64,000 nt of DNA from Lachnospiraceae bacterium (GCA_030527645.1 JAUNAJ010000004.1:84908-148907); one strand, 5' to 3'; shown: positions 33,600 through 42,856, counted from the stretch's first letter. A program made the numbers and translations. Notes: a model not told the origin generated them from the sequence alone.

Positions 33600-34397
33600 T
33601 TATTCGTTCAGTCCAAAGCAGCGAAGGGCATTCCCTCTTGTGATCCGGATCACCTCTTCCTCCTCTACTCCCTTGATTTCGGCAATTGCCTGCACCACAT
33701 AGGGAAGATAGAGAGAAGAATTTCTTTTTCCTCTGTACGGCACCGGTGCAAGATAGGGACAGTCTGTCTCCAGCACCAGCTGCTCCAGTGGAGCAGCCTC
33801 TACTACTGCCTTCAGCTTTTTCGCATTATTGAACGTCACTACACCGCCGATTCCCAGATACATGCCCATATCCAGGTACTTTTCTGCCATCTCCTTTGAG
33901 TAGGAAAAGCAATGCAGGATTCCGCCGATCTCGCCCAGCCGGCTTTCCTCTGCAATCTGCAGGGTATCCGCTGCGGCCTCCCGGCTGTGTATGATCACAG
34001 GGAGCTTTTCCTCCCTTGCCAGCTCCAGCTGCCGCCGAAACCAGTATGCCTGCGTTTCATGACTTTCCGTATCCCAGTAGTAATCCAGACCGATCTCACC
34101 CACGGCCACGGCCTTCTCGCTCCGGCAAAGCTGCCGGATCTGTTCCAGCAGTTCCTCATTCAACTCACCCACATTGTCAGGATGGATGCCGTAGGCCCCG
34201 TACACAAAGGAATAGTTTTCTGTCAGCTCTTTTGTGGCAGAAAGACTGTTTTTTTCGGCACATACATTTACTACCGTATTTATTCCGCTCTCCGGGAGAG
34301 AAGCCAGCAGCTCCTCCCGGTCCGCGTCAAATGCATCATCGTTGTAATGTGCATGGGTCTCAAATATCATTGGCTTCATAGCTGCTTCCATTTCCAT
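33600..34397 (-). CDS. TatD-family metal-dependent hydrolase
   Basis: 265 aa from the first ATG; the ATG at residue 7 (34379) just before KPMIFETHAHYND is as likely. The metal-binding motif ETHAHYNDDAFD (about 12-23) and the downstream motifs GEIGLDYYW, HSREAAADTL, LHCFSYS and ETDCPYLAP match the TatD deoxyribonuclease family of the amidohydrolase superfamily. Members act on DNA 3' ends or D-aminoacyl products. It starts 6 bp after metG and is followed by glgB. Confidence 0.94.
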   Translation of the reverse strand: MEMEAAMKPMIFETHAHYNDDAFDADREELLASLPESGINTVVNVCAEKNSLSATKELTENYSFVYGAYGIHPDNVGELNEELLEQIRQLCRSEKAVAVGEIGLDYYWDTESHETQAYWFRRQLELAREEKLPVIIHSREAAADTLQIAEESRLGEIGGILHCFSYSKEMAEKYLDMGMYLGIGGVVTFNNAKKLKAVVEAAPLEQLVLETDCPYLAPVPYRGKRNSSLYLPYVVQAIAEIKGVEEEEVIRITRGNALRCFGLNE

Positions 34398-34403
34398 CGG
34401 ATC

Positions 34404-36395
34404 TCAGCTGATCTCTGCACCGGAGGGCATGGGGCGTTCCGGTGTCATCAGAGACAGATTTCCTTCCGCATCCTCTGCGCAGAGCAGCATGCCCTCAGAC
34501 AGCAGTCCTGCCAGCTTTGCCGGCTTCAGATTCAGAAGAACCATGACCTTCTTTCCCTTCATCTCCTCAGGCGTGTAGGCAGCCTTGATTCCGGACACCA
34601 CCTGAATGGTGCGGTCTCCCACCTTTACCTGAGAACAAAGGAGTTTTTTGGATTTCTTTACAGCCTCGCAGGAAATGATCTCGCCCACAGCAAACTGCAT
34701 TTTTCCGAAATCTTCGAAGGAGATCTCCTCCTTCAGCTCCACATGCAGCTCTCCGGCAGTCTCTTCCTCTTCCTCTGCTTCGGTTTCCTCAGAAATGCCA
34801 ACTGCTGCTTTCTGCTCCGCCTGCATCTTCTCAACATCGGCCAGAACATCCTCCATCTTCAGACGGGCAAACAGGATCTCCGGTGTGTCGGTTACTTTAT
34901 TTCCGGAGGGATACAGTCCGAACTGATCCAGCTGCTCGTAATCACGTTTTTCCGTATTCAGCTGCTTCAGGATCCGCTCTGTTGTCTCCGGCATGAAGGA
35001 CTCCAGCATGGAGGCACCGATGGTAATAGCCTCAGTCAGGTTGTACAGCACAGTGGAAAGGCGATCCTGCTGTGCCTCATCCTTAGCCAGCGCCCAGGGC
35101 ATGGTCTCATCGATATATTTATTGCAGCGCTTGAACAGATTAAAGATCTCTGTAAGAGCATCCGCCACGCGCAGCTGATCCATCTTCTCCACCACCTTCA
35201 CAATGGTGCCTGTCACAACTGCCTTCAGATCCTCATCCATCGTATCTGTTACGCCCTTGTCTGCAACCACGCCGCCAAAATACTTGTTGGTCATGGAGAT
35301 GGTCCTGTTCACCAGATTGCCCAGCGTATTGGCAAGCTCAGAGTTCAGACGCTCTACCAGCAGCTCCCAGGTAATCACACCATCGTTCTCAAAAGGCATC
35401 TCATGAAGTACGAAGTAACGAACAGCGTCCACACCAAAGAGCTTTACCAGATCATCTGCGTAAATCACATTACCTTTAGACTTGGACATCTTTCCGTCGC
35501 CCTGCAGCAGCCAGGGATGACCGAATACCTGCTTCGGCAACGGAAGATCCAGTGCCATCAGGAAGATCGGCCAGTAGATGGTATGGAAGCGGATGATATC
35601 CTTTCCGATCAGATGCAGATCCGCCGGCCACATGGTCTTGAACTGCTCTGTGCTTTCTCCGTCACAATCGTAGCCGATACCGGTGATGTAGTTGGTCAGT
35701 GCATCCAGCCACACATAGGTCACGTGCTTCGGATCAAAGGTTACAGGAATGCCCCAGGTAAAGGAGGTTCTGGATACACAGAGATCCTGCAGTCCCGGAA
35801 GAAGGAAGTTGTTCATCATCTCATTCTTTCTGGAAACCGGCTGGATAAACTCCGGATGGCTGTTGATATGGTCAATCAGCCTCTGGGCGTATTTGCTCAT
35901 CCTGAAGAAATATGCCTCCTCCTTTGCGGGAGTAACCGGACGTCCGCAGTCGGGACATTTTCCGTCCACCAGCTGGGACTCAGTAAAGAAAGACTCACAG
36001 GGCGTACAGTACATTCCTTCATAATATCCTTTATAAATATCACCCTGATCATACAGCTTTTTGAAGATTTTCTGCACCTGCGCCTCATGATAATCGTCCG
36101 TCGTACGGATGAACTTATCGTAGGAGGTGTTCATCAGATCCCAGATCTCCTTGATCTGTCCTGCCACACCATCAACAAATTCCTTTGGAGTGATTCCCTG
36201 CTCCTGGGCCTTCAGCTCAATCTTCTGACCGTGCTCGTCAGTTCCTGTCTGAAAGAACACATCATAGCCCTGCTCCCTGTGGAATCTGGCAATGCTGTCT
36301 GCAAGAACGATCTCGTAGGTATTGCCGATGTGCGGCTTACCCGATGTATATGCGATCGCCGTGGTCATATAATAGCGTTTTCTGATCTTTTCCAT
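34404..36395 (-). CDS. metG: Methionyl-tRNA synthetase
   Basis: 663 aa, class I synthetase. The HIGH element TSGKPHIGNTYE (about 14-25), zinc cysteines (CTPCE and CPDCG, about 127-149) and KMSKSKGN (about 302-309) are present. A C-terminal tRNA-binding EMAPII/OB-fold domain (about 560-663, FAVGEIISCEAVKKSKKLL) is fused to the core through a linker of Glu-rich sequence. Its own promoter lies in the region shared with perR. The tatD and glgB genes follow on the same strand. Confidence 0.98.
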   Translation of the reverse strand: MEKIRKRYYMTTAIAYTSGKPHIGNTYEIVLADSIARFHREQGYDVFFQTGTDEHGQKIELKAQEQGITPKEFVDGVAGQIKEIWDLMNTSYDKFIRTTDDYHEAQVQKIFKKLYDQGDIYKGYYEGMYCTPCESFFTESQLVDGKCPDCGRPVTPAKEEAYFFRMSKYAQRLIDHINSHPEFIQPVSRKNEMMNNFLLPGLQDLCVSRTSFTWGIPVTFDPKHVTYVWLDALTNYITGIGYDCDGESTEQFKTMWPADLHLIGKDIIRFHTIYWPIFLMALDLPLPKQVFGHPWLLQGDGKMSKSKGNVIYADDLVKLFGVDAVRYFVLHEMPFENDGVITWELLVERLNSELANTLGNLVNRTISMTNKYFGGVVADKGVTDTMDEDLKAVVTGTIVKVVEKMDQLRVADALTEIFNLFKRCNKYIDETMPWALAKDEAQQDRLSTVLYNLTEAITIGASMLESFMPETTERILKQLNTEKRDYEQLDQFGLYPSGNKVTDTPEILFARLKMEDVLADVEKMQAEQKAAVGISEETEAEEEEETAGELHVELKEEISFEDFGKMQFAVGEIISCEAVKKSKKLLCSQVKVGDRTIQVVSGIKAAYTPEEMKGKKVMVLLNLKPAKLAGLLSEGMLLCAEDAEGNLSLMTPERPMPSGAEIS

Positions 36396-36484
36396 GCTTC
36401 TGTCTATCTCCTTTTCCGTCCCCGAATGGAAGGGACCTTTGGTATTCTGAGGCTCAAAAGGGTAAGGAACCTCATAATGTTATT

Positions 36485-36513
36485 ATAATAGCACGGGGAG
36501 GGCACAAACACAA
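36485..36513 (-). promoter_or_regulatory. Promoter of metG
   Basis: TTGTGT and TATTAT (within TATTATAAT) on the minus strand with 17-bp spacing, about 90 bp upstream of the metG start. Confidence 0.6.
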
Positions 36514-36561
36514 GTTGACGGGTGGTCAGAAATATGGATAATTATAATTAAAATTTAATTT

Positions 36562-36576
36562 TGATAATTATTATTA
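36562..36576. promoter_or_regulatory. PerR box upstream of perR
   Basis: TGATAATTATTATTA, matching the known PerR consensus TTATAATNATTATAA at 12 of 14 informative positions. It lies 7 bp before the -35 box of the perR promoter, and further AT-rich palindromic sequence is adjacent. Suggests autoregulation. Confidence 0.65.
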
Positions 36577-36582
36577 TTTTTA

Positions 36583-36612
36583 TTGACAAACGCTTTTCTC
36601 ATGTAGTATTAT
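36583..36612 (+). promoter_or_regulatory. Promoter of perR
   Basis: TTGACA and TATTAT with an 18-bp spacer; the gene begins about 45 bp downstream. Confidence 0.78.
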
Positions 36613-36659
36613 GAGTTCAGACAGAAAGTTGAGCATTCACAAAGCGAAAGGAGATGCCG

Positions 36660-37058
36660 GTGGGAAGAAAATTCAGCCGACAGAGAGAATCCATCAAGCA
36701 GAACCTGATGGAACGCAGGGATCATCCTACTGCAGACATGGTTTTTGCAGATATTCGCAAGGAATACCCTCACATCAGTCTTGGTACTGTATACAGAAAT
36801 CTTTCACTGTTTGCAGAGCTTGGTGAGATCCGGAAGCTGCCATCCGAGGACGGTGCCGACCGCTTCGACGGCAATATGATTCCCCATCATCATTTCGTCT
36901 GCAAAAGCTGCGGCGAGATTCAGGATCTGTTCCTCTCAGAAATTTCAAACAATCAGATTCTCGATGAAGCAGAAAGGCTGGTGAAAGGTACGATCGACCA
37001 CTGCTCCGTGACCTTCCACGGAACCTGTGATCGTTGTTCCAAGTTACAGACATCTTGA
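36660..37058 (+). CDS. perR: Fur-family peroxide regulator PerR
   Basis: 132 aa from GTG 36660. An ATG two codons earlier lies directly against AAAGGAG, while the GTG has proper 6-7 nt spacing. The winged-helix part contains TADMVFADIRKEYPHISLGT and GTVYRNL. Structural zinc cysteines are in CKSCG and CDRCS. The regulatory metal site aligns with Bacillus PerR: Asp in DRFD, His in PHHHF and Asp in IQDLF; the last Asp is typical of PerR and not Fur. PerR-Fe senses peroxide by histidine oxidation and derepresses defence genes. The downstream reverse rubrerythrin is a likely target. Confidence 0.9.
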   Translation: MGRKFSRQRESIKQNLMERRDHPTADMVFADIRKEYPHISLGTVYRNLSLFAELGEIRKLPSEDGADRFDGNMIPHHHFVCKSCGEIQDLFLSEISNNQILDEAERLVKGTIDHCSVTFHGTCDRCSKLQTS

Positions 37059-37108
37059 CGAACAGGATTCTTTCTGTTACACTAAAAACGATAATATTTC
37101 CTATTATC
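37055..37108 (+). promoter_or_regulatory. Promoter and operator-like palindrome of the rubrerythrin gene
   Basis: TTGACG (37055-37060) and TACACT (37078-37083) with 17-bp spacing. The palindrome GATAATATTTCCTATTATC follows at 37090-37108, at the predicted start site. The dyad of GATAAT half-sites resembles Fur/PerR operators. The remaining 170 bp leader to the start codon shows no gene. Confidence 0.65.
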
Positions 37109-37277
37109 AAGAAACTTGTAATTGTGTGCTGTAGTTTTCCGAAAGAGAACTGCCGGAGCTGATTTCCGGACGAACGCATGAAGATTTTCGTATCTTCAAC
37201 AACGGGGATCGAAAGGGATCTCAGAATTCCGATCTGCTGCTCTGACGGAACATTTAATAATGAAAGGATTAAAGAAC

Positions 37278-37871
37278 ATGAAGAAATTTGTATGCAAAGT
37301 ATGTGGTTATATCTATGAGGGCGAGTCTGTTCCTGCTGATTTCAGATGTCCGGTCTGCAACGCTGCAGCAAAGGCATTCAATGAGGTACAGGGAGAGCTT
37401 ACTCTGGCAGCAGAGCATGAGTACGGAATCTACGAGAAAACCGTAAAGAACAATCCTGACATCTCTGATGAGGACAAACAGTATATCTTCGAGCAGCTGA
37501 AAGCTAACTTCACAGGTGAGTGCTCTGAGGTTGGTATGTACCTGTGCATGGCTCGTATCGCTCATCGTGAGGGATACCCTGAGATTGGTCTGTACTGGGA
37601 GAAAGCAGCTTACGAAGAGGCAGAGCATGCAGCAAAATTCGCTGAGCTTCTGGGCGCTGACCTTGAGCCTAACATGAAAGCTACTACTAAGGACAACCTG
37701 TCCTGGAGAGTAGACTGCGAGTTCGGTGCTACACAGGGTAAATTCGAGCTGGCTTCCTGCGCTAAGAAAAACGGTCTGGATGCTATCCATGACACTGTTC
37801 ATGAGATGGCTCGCGATGAGGCTAGACACGGCAAGGCACTGAAGGGACTTCTGGAGAGATACTTCGGATAA
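37278..37871 (+). CDS. Reverse rubrerythrin (NADH peroxidase type)
   Basis: 197 aa from ATG 37278, chosen because GAAAGGA lies about 9 nt upstream; an earlier in-frame ATG at 37260 overlaps that site. The rubredoxin-like FeS4 site is N-terminal (C6, C9, C24, C27) and precedes a four-helix ferritin-like domain with diiron ligands ([27 protein letters not shown]). Rubredoxin-first order defines the reverse rubrerythrins, which reduce hydrogen peroxide and oxygen in anaerobes. The gene follows perR by 200 bp with its own promoter and a PerR-like palindrome, and ends in a strong terminator. Confidence 0.95.
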   Translation: MKKFVCKVCGYIYEGESVPADFRCPVCNAAAKAFNEVQGELTLAAEHEYGIYEKTVKNNPDISDEDKQYIFEQLKANFTGECSEVGMYLCMARIAHREGYPEIGLYWEKAAYEEAEHAAKFAELLGADLEPNMKATTKDNLSWRVDCEFGATQGKFELASCAKKNGLDAIHDTVHEMARDEARHGKALKGLLERYFG

Positions 37872-37902
37872 TCCGGATCTTATCAATTAATTCAGTAAAC
37901 GC

Positions 37903-37937
37903 AAAAAAGGGAACCGAGTAATCGGCTCCCTTTTTTT
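37903..37937. terminator. Terminator of the rubrerythrin gene
   Basis: GGGA-CCGA and TCGG-TCCC arms flanked by A and T runs, 30 bp after the stop codon; likely bidirectional. Confidence 0.9.
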
Positions 37938-37964
37938 GACTCTTACACATTCTGATTGTTCGCA

Positions 37965-38000
37965 AAAACGGCCATGAAAACATTCCTGCTTTCACGGCCG
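37965..38000 (-). terminator. Terminator of the second HPr-like gene
   Basis: CGGCCGTGAAA pairs with TTTCATGGCCG (one G-U type mismatch), followed on the minus strand by TTTTTGCG, 27 bp after the stop codon. Confidence 0.82.
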
Positions 38001-38026
38001 CTCCTTTTAGATCCTATAATAATTGC

Positions 38027-38281
38027 TTACACTTCGCAAAGAAAGCTGCAGATGCTGCTCATTGCTTCCTGCTCATCGATTCCGTTAATCGTAATCTCGA
38101 TCTCCTCACCTTCACCGATGTCCAGCGTCATCATTCCAAGAAGACTTTTTGCATTCACCCAGCGATTTCCCTTCTGGATCTGCACATCGCTGCTGCACTG
38201 ACTGGCAATCTGAACCAGCTGCGCGATCGGGCGCATCTCCATTCCTTTTTTCTTCTGAATCGTAATGTTTTTCTTTTCCAT
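38027..38281 (-). CDS. HPr-family protein, second Crh-like paralog
   Basis: 84 aa from ATG 38281, with GAGGTGG 8 nt upstream; a GTG four codons earlier lies inside that site. Position 15 is Glu in KKGMEMRP, where HPr has the catalytic His. Ser46 is retained (NAKSLLGMM), in the same register as the paralog at 663-911. It therefore cannot take phosphate from Enzyme I at the usual residue. The gene is monocistronic with its own promoter, a structured leader of about 135 nt and a terminator. A regulatory role via Ser46 phosphorylation is the simplest reading. Confidence 0.87.
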   Translation of the reverse strand: MEKKNITIQKKKGMEMRPIAQLVQIASQCSSDVQIQKGNRWVNAKSLLGMMTLDIGEGEEIEITINGIDEQEAMSSICSFLCEV

Positions 38282-38416
38282 ATCGTTTTCCACCTCAGAC
38301 TATTTTTTTCTCAGTCGGCAGCGCGAATACGCCTCCCTACGTTTAGACCCGCTGATTATTAAATGCTGTATCCGAAGATGCAAGCCATCCGACTAACGCA
38401 AACAACCTGTCTCTAA
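38282..38416 (-). promoter_or_regulatory. Structured 5' leader of the second HPr-like gene
   Basis: From the predicted start to the ribosome-binding site. TTAGTCGG (38396-38389) can pair with CCGACTGA (38318-38311), and the enclosed segment includes GC-rich GGCGTATTCGCGC and GGGTCTAAACG. No U-tract follows, so this is not a simple terminator. No riboswitch class was recognised. Confidence 0.45.
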
Positions 38417-38422
38417 GTATTT

Positions 38423-38451
38423 ACTATACGGTCGAAAATTACAATCGTCAA
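38423..38451 (-). promoter_or_regulatory. Promoter of the second HPr-like gene
   Basis: TTGACG (38451-38446) and TATAGT (38428-38423) with 17-bp spacing on the minus strand. Confidence 0.8.
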
Positions 38452-38595
38452 TATTCCAGAAGATCAGTCGATATAGAAATTATACAGAAAATGGGACTAT
38501 TTTTTAGTGAAATTTACAGAATTTCGATTGCTTTCTGTGAATTCGTTTTCAAAAAATTTCATTTTTTTGACTCGTGAAGATTTTCAGTCCTGCTG

Positions 38596-39465
38596 CTACA
38601 GTCTTCTGTAGCTCTCCTTCCGGTATTTTCTGCTTTGCTCTACCTCCTTCAGATAGGACAACATAGAAGGAATGTCCTGATTCAGATTTCCCTTCAGGAT
38701 AATATAATTGGAGGCATGGTTCGCCCGGAAAACAGTCCCCTCGGAATCCACATGCTCCAGGAAGAGGCGCATTTCCTCCACAATGTCCTCGGGACGAAGA
38801 AGTTCAAATTCCCCCTTTCGGATGGGTTCCAGAATCTCTGCCGGTTCCTCCAGCATCAGAGTCAGGAAACCAAGATACTCCGGTTTAATGGCACTCACCA
38901 GCTCTGCGGAACGAATGGCATGCTCATCCCTTCTGGCTCTTCCTCCGAGACCGGAGATCAGCGTCAGGGACAATGCGATCCCCGCCTCCTTCAATTTCTT
39001 TGATGCCTCGATCAGCTCTTCGCAGGTCACGTCCTTTCTCACTGCCTTCAGGATCTCCGGATCTCCGGACTCTGCTCCAACATAGACCATCTCCAGCCCT
39101 TTCTCCCGCAGGAGCTTCAGCTCCTCCGGTGATTTGCGCAGAACATCTTTGGCTGTGGCATAGGATGTGATCCGCTGTACATTGGAAAATTTTTCCCGTA
39201 TATGATCCAGGATCGCTGTGAGCTTATCTGTGGACAAAACAAGAGCATCGCCGTCTGCCAGAAAGATCCGAATCGGCATGTCCCCGTAATATCCGGCCAT
39301 TTCATCCAGATCTCTGAAGATATCCTCCATCTTTCTGACCCGGAACTGTTTTTCCTTATACATGGTGCAGAAGGTGCATTTATTATGCGCACATCCGATT
39401 GTAACCTGTATGATCAGGCTTCTTGCCTCACTGGGCGGACGGTAAACCATGCCTTCATATTCCAT
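38596..39465 (-). CDS. Radical SAM protein
   Basis: 289 aa. The iron-sulfur motif CAHNKCTFC (CxxxxCxxC spacing, about 25-33) is followed by an AdoMet-binding GDGDAL-like segment (LADGDALVL, about 69-77) and VYVGAESGDPEIL (about 126-138). This is close to the oxygen-independent coproporphyrinogen oxidase/Elp3-like branch often annotated as B12-independent radical SAM proteins of unknown function. The four residues between the first two cysteines differ from the usual three. It lies alone upstream of the HPr-like gene; the substrate is unknown. Confidence 0.85.
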   Translation of the reverse strand: MEYEGMVYRPPSEARSLIIQVTIGCAHNKCTFCTMYKEKQFRVRKMEDIFRDLDEMAGYYGDMPIRIFLADGDALVLSTDKLTAILDHIREKFSNVQRITSYATAKDVLRKSPEELKLLREKGLEMVYVGAESGDPEILKAVRKDVTCEELIEASKKLKEAGIALSLTLISGLGGRARRDEHAIRSAELVSAIKPEYLGFLTLMLEEPAEILEPIRKGEFELLRPEDIVEEMRLFLEHVDSEGTVFRANHASNYIILKGNLNQDIPSMLSYLKEVEQSRKYRKESYRRL

Positions 39466-39591
39466 TGTATTTGTTTCCTTTCTATTTCCTGCAGTGTCTG
39501 TTACTGCTGATTCAATCCTGCATTGCTATTTTTCTGTCTTTACCTATTGCTGCTTTTGTTACGCTTATCGTACCTTAGACTTTGCCTGCTT

Positions 39592-40572
39592 TTAAGCCGA
39601 TAAAAACTTCGTCTTTACCAATTTCTCCAGCTCCTGGTAGGAATATACTTCATTGACCGCTCTTCTCAGCTGGGCGGAATGAGGGAAGCCGGCGGTATAC
39701 CAGGCTACATGCTTGCGCATTTCCCGAATGCCTGTATAATCTCCTTTGTATTCCAGCAGCAGTCTTGCATGGCGAAGCATCATCTCCGCTGTCTCCTCCT
39801 TTGAGGGAGGCGGCAGGAGTTCTCCGGTTTCCAGATACGCCTTTACCCGGGAGAAGATCCAGGGATTTCCTTCACAGCCTCTGCCGATCATCACTGCATC
39901 GACCCCGGTCTCCCGGAACATCCGGACTGCGTCCTCCGGTGAGCGGATATCGCCATTTCCGATCACGGGCACTGACACGGCCTCCTTCACCAGGCGGATG
40001 ATCTCCCAGTCTGCTGCTCCGGAATAATACTGTTCTCTGGTTCTTCCATGTACAGCAATAGCTGCTGCTCCGGCGTCCTCCAGCATTTTCGCTACTTCCA
40101 CGGCATTGACTGAGTCTTCTGTAAATCCTTTCCGAATCTTCACTGTTACAGGCTTCTTTATTTTTCCTGCCACAGTTCGAACAATTTCTGCTGCCAGCTC
40201 CGGATTTTTCATCAGGGCAGAGCCCTCTCCATTATTCACTACCTTCGGCACGGGACAGCCCATATTAAAATCAAGGATATCAAAGGGAAGATCCTCGATC
40301 ATCATGGCCGCTTCTGCCACCACCTCCGGCTCTGATCCAAAGAGCTGCAGAGAAATCGGATGCTCTGCTGGATCAATTGTCATCAGAGCCTCTGTATTTT
40401 TATTATGATAGGTGATCGCTTTCGCACTGACCATCTCCATACAGAGAAGTCCTGCTCCCTGCTCCTTGCAGAGAAGGCGGAATGGCAGATCGGTAACACC
40501 GGCCATAGGAGCCAGCACTACCGGTGTGGGGATCAGCACATCACCAATTATCAACGGATTGATCTTATCCAC
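39592..40572 (-). CDS. dusB: tRNA-dihydrouridine synthase, DusB-like
   Basis: 326 aa from GTG 40572-40570, chosen because GGGGGAG lies 5 nt upstream; the frame upstream overlaps the preceding gene and is not conserved in character. FMN-binding TIM barrel with VVLAPMAGVTDLPFR near the start, FNMGCPVPK containing the catalytic Cys, TVKIRKGF, AIAVHGRTREQYYSG and IGRGCEGNPWIF. Reduces uridines in tRNA with NADPH. It starts 19 bp after the DUF6145-type gene. Confidence 0.95.
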   Translation of the reverse strand: MDKINPLIIGDVLIPTPVVLAPMAGVTDLPFRLLCKEQGAGLLCMEMVSAKAITYHNKNTEALMTIDPAEHPISLQLFGSEPEVVAEAAMMIEDLPFDILDFNMGCPVPKVVNNGEGSALMKNPELAAEIVRTVAGKIKKPVTVKIRKGFTEDSVNAVEVAKMLEDAGAAAIAVHGRTREQYYSGAADWEIIRLVKEAVSVPVIGNGDIRSPEDAVRMFRETGVDAVMIGRGCEGNPWIFSRVKAYLETGELLPPPSKEETAEMMLRHARLLLEYKGDYTGIREMRKHVAWYTAGFPHSAQLRRAVNEVYSYQELEKLVKTKFLSA

Positions 40573-40591
40573 AAATTCTCCCCCGTATTCG

Positions 40592-40948
40592 TTATTCTTC
40601 CACAGGAAGGAGTTCATCCTCCGGTGCATCCATGCCAAGGAAGAACACCTGATAGAACAGTTCCAGAGACCGGAACAGCTCTCTCTTCTCCTCCTGCAGC
40701 TTCTTGATCCGCAGCGCACCGCCGATCTCATCGTACATGGCATCCGCCTCCAGCGCCTCTGTACGCAGCTCCAGATTACCGGTCTCATCATATTCTACTG
40801 TAAAGATTCCCCCGATCTCCTCCGCATACATGACACACATGATCTGCAGCTCATCCTGAATCTGCTGCGGAAGTGTCTGAAAGTCCGGATTCAGATAATA
40901 TTTTTTTTCATAGGCGCTTGCGCCGCATAATACTGTTTTTTCTTCCAT
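40592..40948 (-). CDS. Uncharacterised DUF6145-like protein
   Basis: 118 aa from ATG 40948 with GGAG 7 nt upstream. The product is acidic and mixed alpha/beta, with YYLNPDFQTLPQQIQDELQ and EEIGGIFTVEYDETGNLEL as recognisable stretches. It resembles small lachnospiral proteins grouped as DUF6145; the family name is from memory. No function is known. The position directly upstream of dusB and downstream of birA suggests cotranscription with dusB. Confidence 0.78.
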   Translation of the reverse strand: MEEKTVLCGASAYEKKYYLNPDFQTLPQQIQDELQIMCVMYAEEIGGIFTVEYDETGNLELRTEALEADAMYDEIGGALRIKKLQEEKRELFRSLELFYQVFFLGMDAPEDELLPVEE

Positions 40949-41048
40949 ATGAATTCTCCTGCATAGCTTTACTTGCTTCAATTCCTGCGTGCAAGCACGA
41001 TGCTCAGCCTGTTTATCTTTTATTTCCTTCTGAATAGTTACCCGTTAT

Positions 41049-41864
41049 TTATACATATCCATAGATTCCGCGAACGGAGACCTCTCCTGCGTACACTGCC
41101 GCAGCTTCACCGTTGTCAGCTCTCTGGACCAGAAGCTCCCCCATCTCGTTGATTCCCAGTGAGATTCCCTCATATTCGCCTTTTGGATCCAGTACCCGAA
41201 CCTGACGATCGCGATTTACAAGGAGATCCTCATAAGCCTCCTTCACACTGCCTGTAATGGTGCAGGTTTTTCTGAATTCCTCGTAATTTCTGTAAAATGC
41301 CTTCAGAATCTCTGCCGTCACTGCTTCTCTGCTCACTGGCCTTCCCATCTCCAGCCGGAGAGAGGTGGCTGTCTGTGAAAGTTCCTCCGGAAATGCTTCC
41401 ATATTACAGTTAATGCCGATTCCCACAACAATATACTCCACCAGGGAATTGGCTTCTGTAAGGATGCCGCAGAGCTTTCTTCCTCCGATCACAACATCAT
41501 TGGGCCACTTGATACCCACATCCAATCCTGTCACGGCTTTCATACCCTCGGCTGCTGACAGTCCCATAATCAGGGTCAGCATGGAAATCCGATCCGCAGG
41601 AATTTCCGGACGAAGAAGGAGACTCATGGAAACAGAGGTTCCCTCCGGTGACTGCCAGGTTCTCCCTCTTCTGCCCTTTCCGGCACTCTGATAGTCTGCC
41701 AGATAGACAGATCCGTCTGCTGCACCCTCTGCTGCCGCCCTTTTTGCCCACTCATTGGTGGAATCTATTTCCTGCCGGTAAAAAAGAGGACAGCCGACGC
41801 CCTCCCGGGTCAGCCGGCTGTGAATATCTTCAGGATCCAGCAGTATTCTATCTGTCTGTGTCAT
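41049..41864 (-). CDS. birA: Biotin--[acetyl-CoA carboxylase] ligase, no HTH domain
   Basis: 271 aa. The catalytic biotin-AMP site is visible: [10 protein letters not shown], then the loop [11 protein letters not shown] (about 63-73, the GRGRxGR-type loop), [16 protein letters not shown] (about 120-135) and VGIGINCN (about 147-154). The C-terminal SH3-like domain follows. There is no N-terminal winged helix, so this is a monofunctional ligase that does not repress biotin genes. It overlaps the argF stop (ATGA), an unusual coupling of biotin ligation with arginine metabolism. Confidence 0.95.
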   Translation of the reverse strand: MTQTDRILLDPEDIHSRLTREGVGCPLFYRQEIDSTNEWAKRAAAEGAADGSVYLADYQSAGKGRRGRTWQSPEGTSVSMSLLLRPEIPADRISMLTLIMGLSAAEGMKAVTGLDVGIKWPNDVVIGGRKLCGILTEANSLVEYIVVGIGINCNMEAFPEELSQTATSLRLEMGRPVSREAVTAEILKAFYRNYEEFRKTCTITGSVKEAYEDLLVNRDRQVRVLDPKGEYEGISLGINEMGELLVQRADNGEAAAVYAGEVSVRGIYGYV

Positions 41865-42856
41865 ACTGCTCCTAATGTAGCTGCCATTACAGCCTTGATG
41901 GTATGCATGCGGTTTTCAGCCTCTTCAAATACTCTGGACTGAGAAGACTCAAATACTTCATCCGTCACCTCCATATCTGAGATTCCGAATTTTTCATGGA
42001 TCTGTTTTCCGATTTTTGTTTCCAGATCATGAAAAGCCGGCAGACAATGCAGGAATATGGCAGTGTCTTTAGCATTCGCCATTACCTCAGAGGTAACCTT
42101 GTAGGGTGTCAGGTCATTGATCCGCTCCTCCCATACCTCATCCGGTTCTCCCATGGATACCCATACATCGGTATAGATTACATCCGCATCCTTCGTGCCT
42201 GCCACTACGTTGGAGGTCAGTGTAATGGTGCCTCCGCTTTCTCTTGCATACTCCTCGCATTCAGCTACCAGCTCAGGTGCAGGGAAGTATTTTTCCGGAG
42301 CGCAGGCAACAAAATGAAGTCCCAGCTTTGCACAGGCGATCATTAGAGAATTACCCATATTGTAGCGTGCATCACCCATATATACCAGACGGAGTCCCTG
42401 CAGTTCTCCCAGCTGCTCCCGGATGGTCAGCATATCCGCCAGCATCTGCGTGGGATGATACTCATTGGTCAAACCGTTCCATACCGGAACCTTGGAGTAT
42501 TTTGCCAGTTCCTCTACGATCTCCTGTCCGTAGCCTCGATACTCAATTCCGTCGAACATAGACGCCAGCACTCTTGCGGTATCCCGGATACTCTCTTTCT
42601 TACCGATCTGAGATCCACTGGGATCCAGATAGGTGGTACCCATACCGAGATCATGAGCTGCGATCTCAAAGGAGCAGCGGGTTCTTGTACTTGTCTTTTC
42701 AAAGATCAAAGCTACGTTTCTTCCTCTGAGTGTATCCACAGGTACGCCTCTTTTTTTCTTTTCCTTCAATTCTGCTGAAAGATCCAGCAGATATGTGATC
42801 TCATCCGGTGTAAAATCCTTTAATGTAAGAAAATCCCTTCCTCTTAAACTAATCAT
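41861..42856 (-). CDS. argF: Ornithine carbamoyltransferase
   Basis: 331 aa from ATG 42856 (RBS AAGGAG, 9 nt). The upstream frame extension is not used. Carbamoyl-phosphate site STRTRCSFE (about 55-63), ornithine-side motifs DPSGSQIG and HPTQMLAD, and HCLPAFHD (about 268-275) with the catalytic Cys. It makes citrulline from ornithine and carbamoyl phosphate; the catabolic direction (ArcB) cannot be excluded by sequence. It has its own promoter and a long leader with a hairpin. birA overlaps its end. Confidence 0.95.
   Translation of the reverse strand: MISLRGRDFLTLKDFTPDEITYLLDLSAELKEKKKRGVPVDTLRGRNVALIFEKTSTRTRCSFEIAAHDLGMGTTYLDPSGSQIGKKESIRDTARVLASMFDGIEYRGYGQEIVEELAKYSKVPVWNGLTNEYHPTQMLADMLTIREQLGELQGLRLVYMGDARYNMGNSLMIACAKLGLHFVACAPEKYFPAPELVAECEEYARESGGTITLTSNVVAGTKDADVIYTDVWVSMGEPDEVWEERINDLTPYKVTSEVMANAKDTAIFLHCLPAFHDLETKIGKQIHEKFGISDMEVTDEVFESSQSRVFEEAENRMHTIKAVMAATLGAV

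Noticed and set aside
40573..40791. Arg/Cys-rich N-terminal extension of the dusB frame
   Set aside because: It overlaps the preceding gene in another frame and lacks domain similarity; GTG 40572 has a clear RBS.
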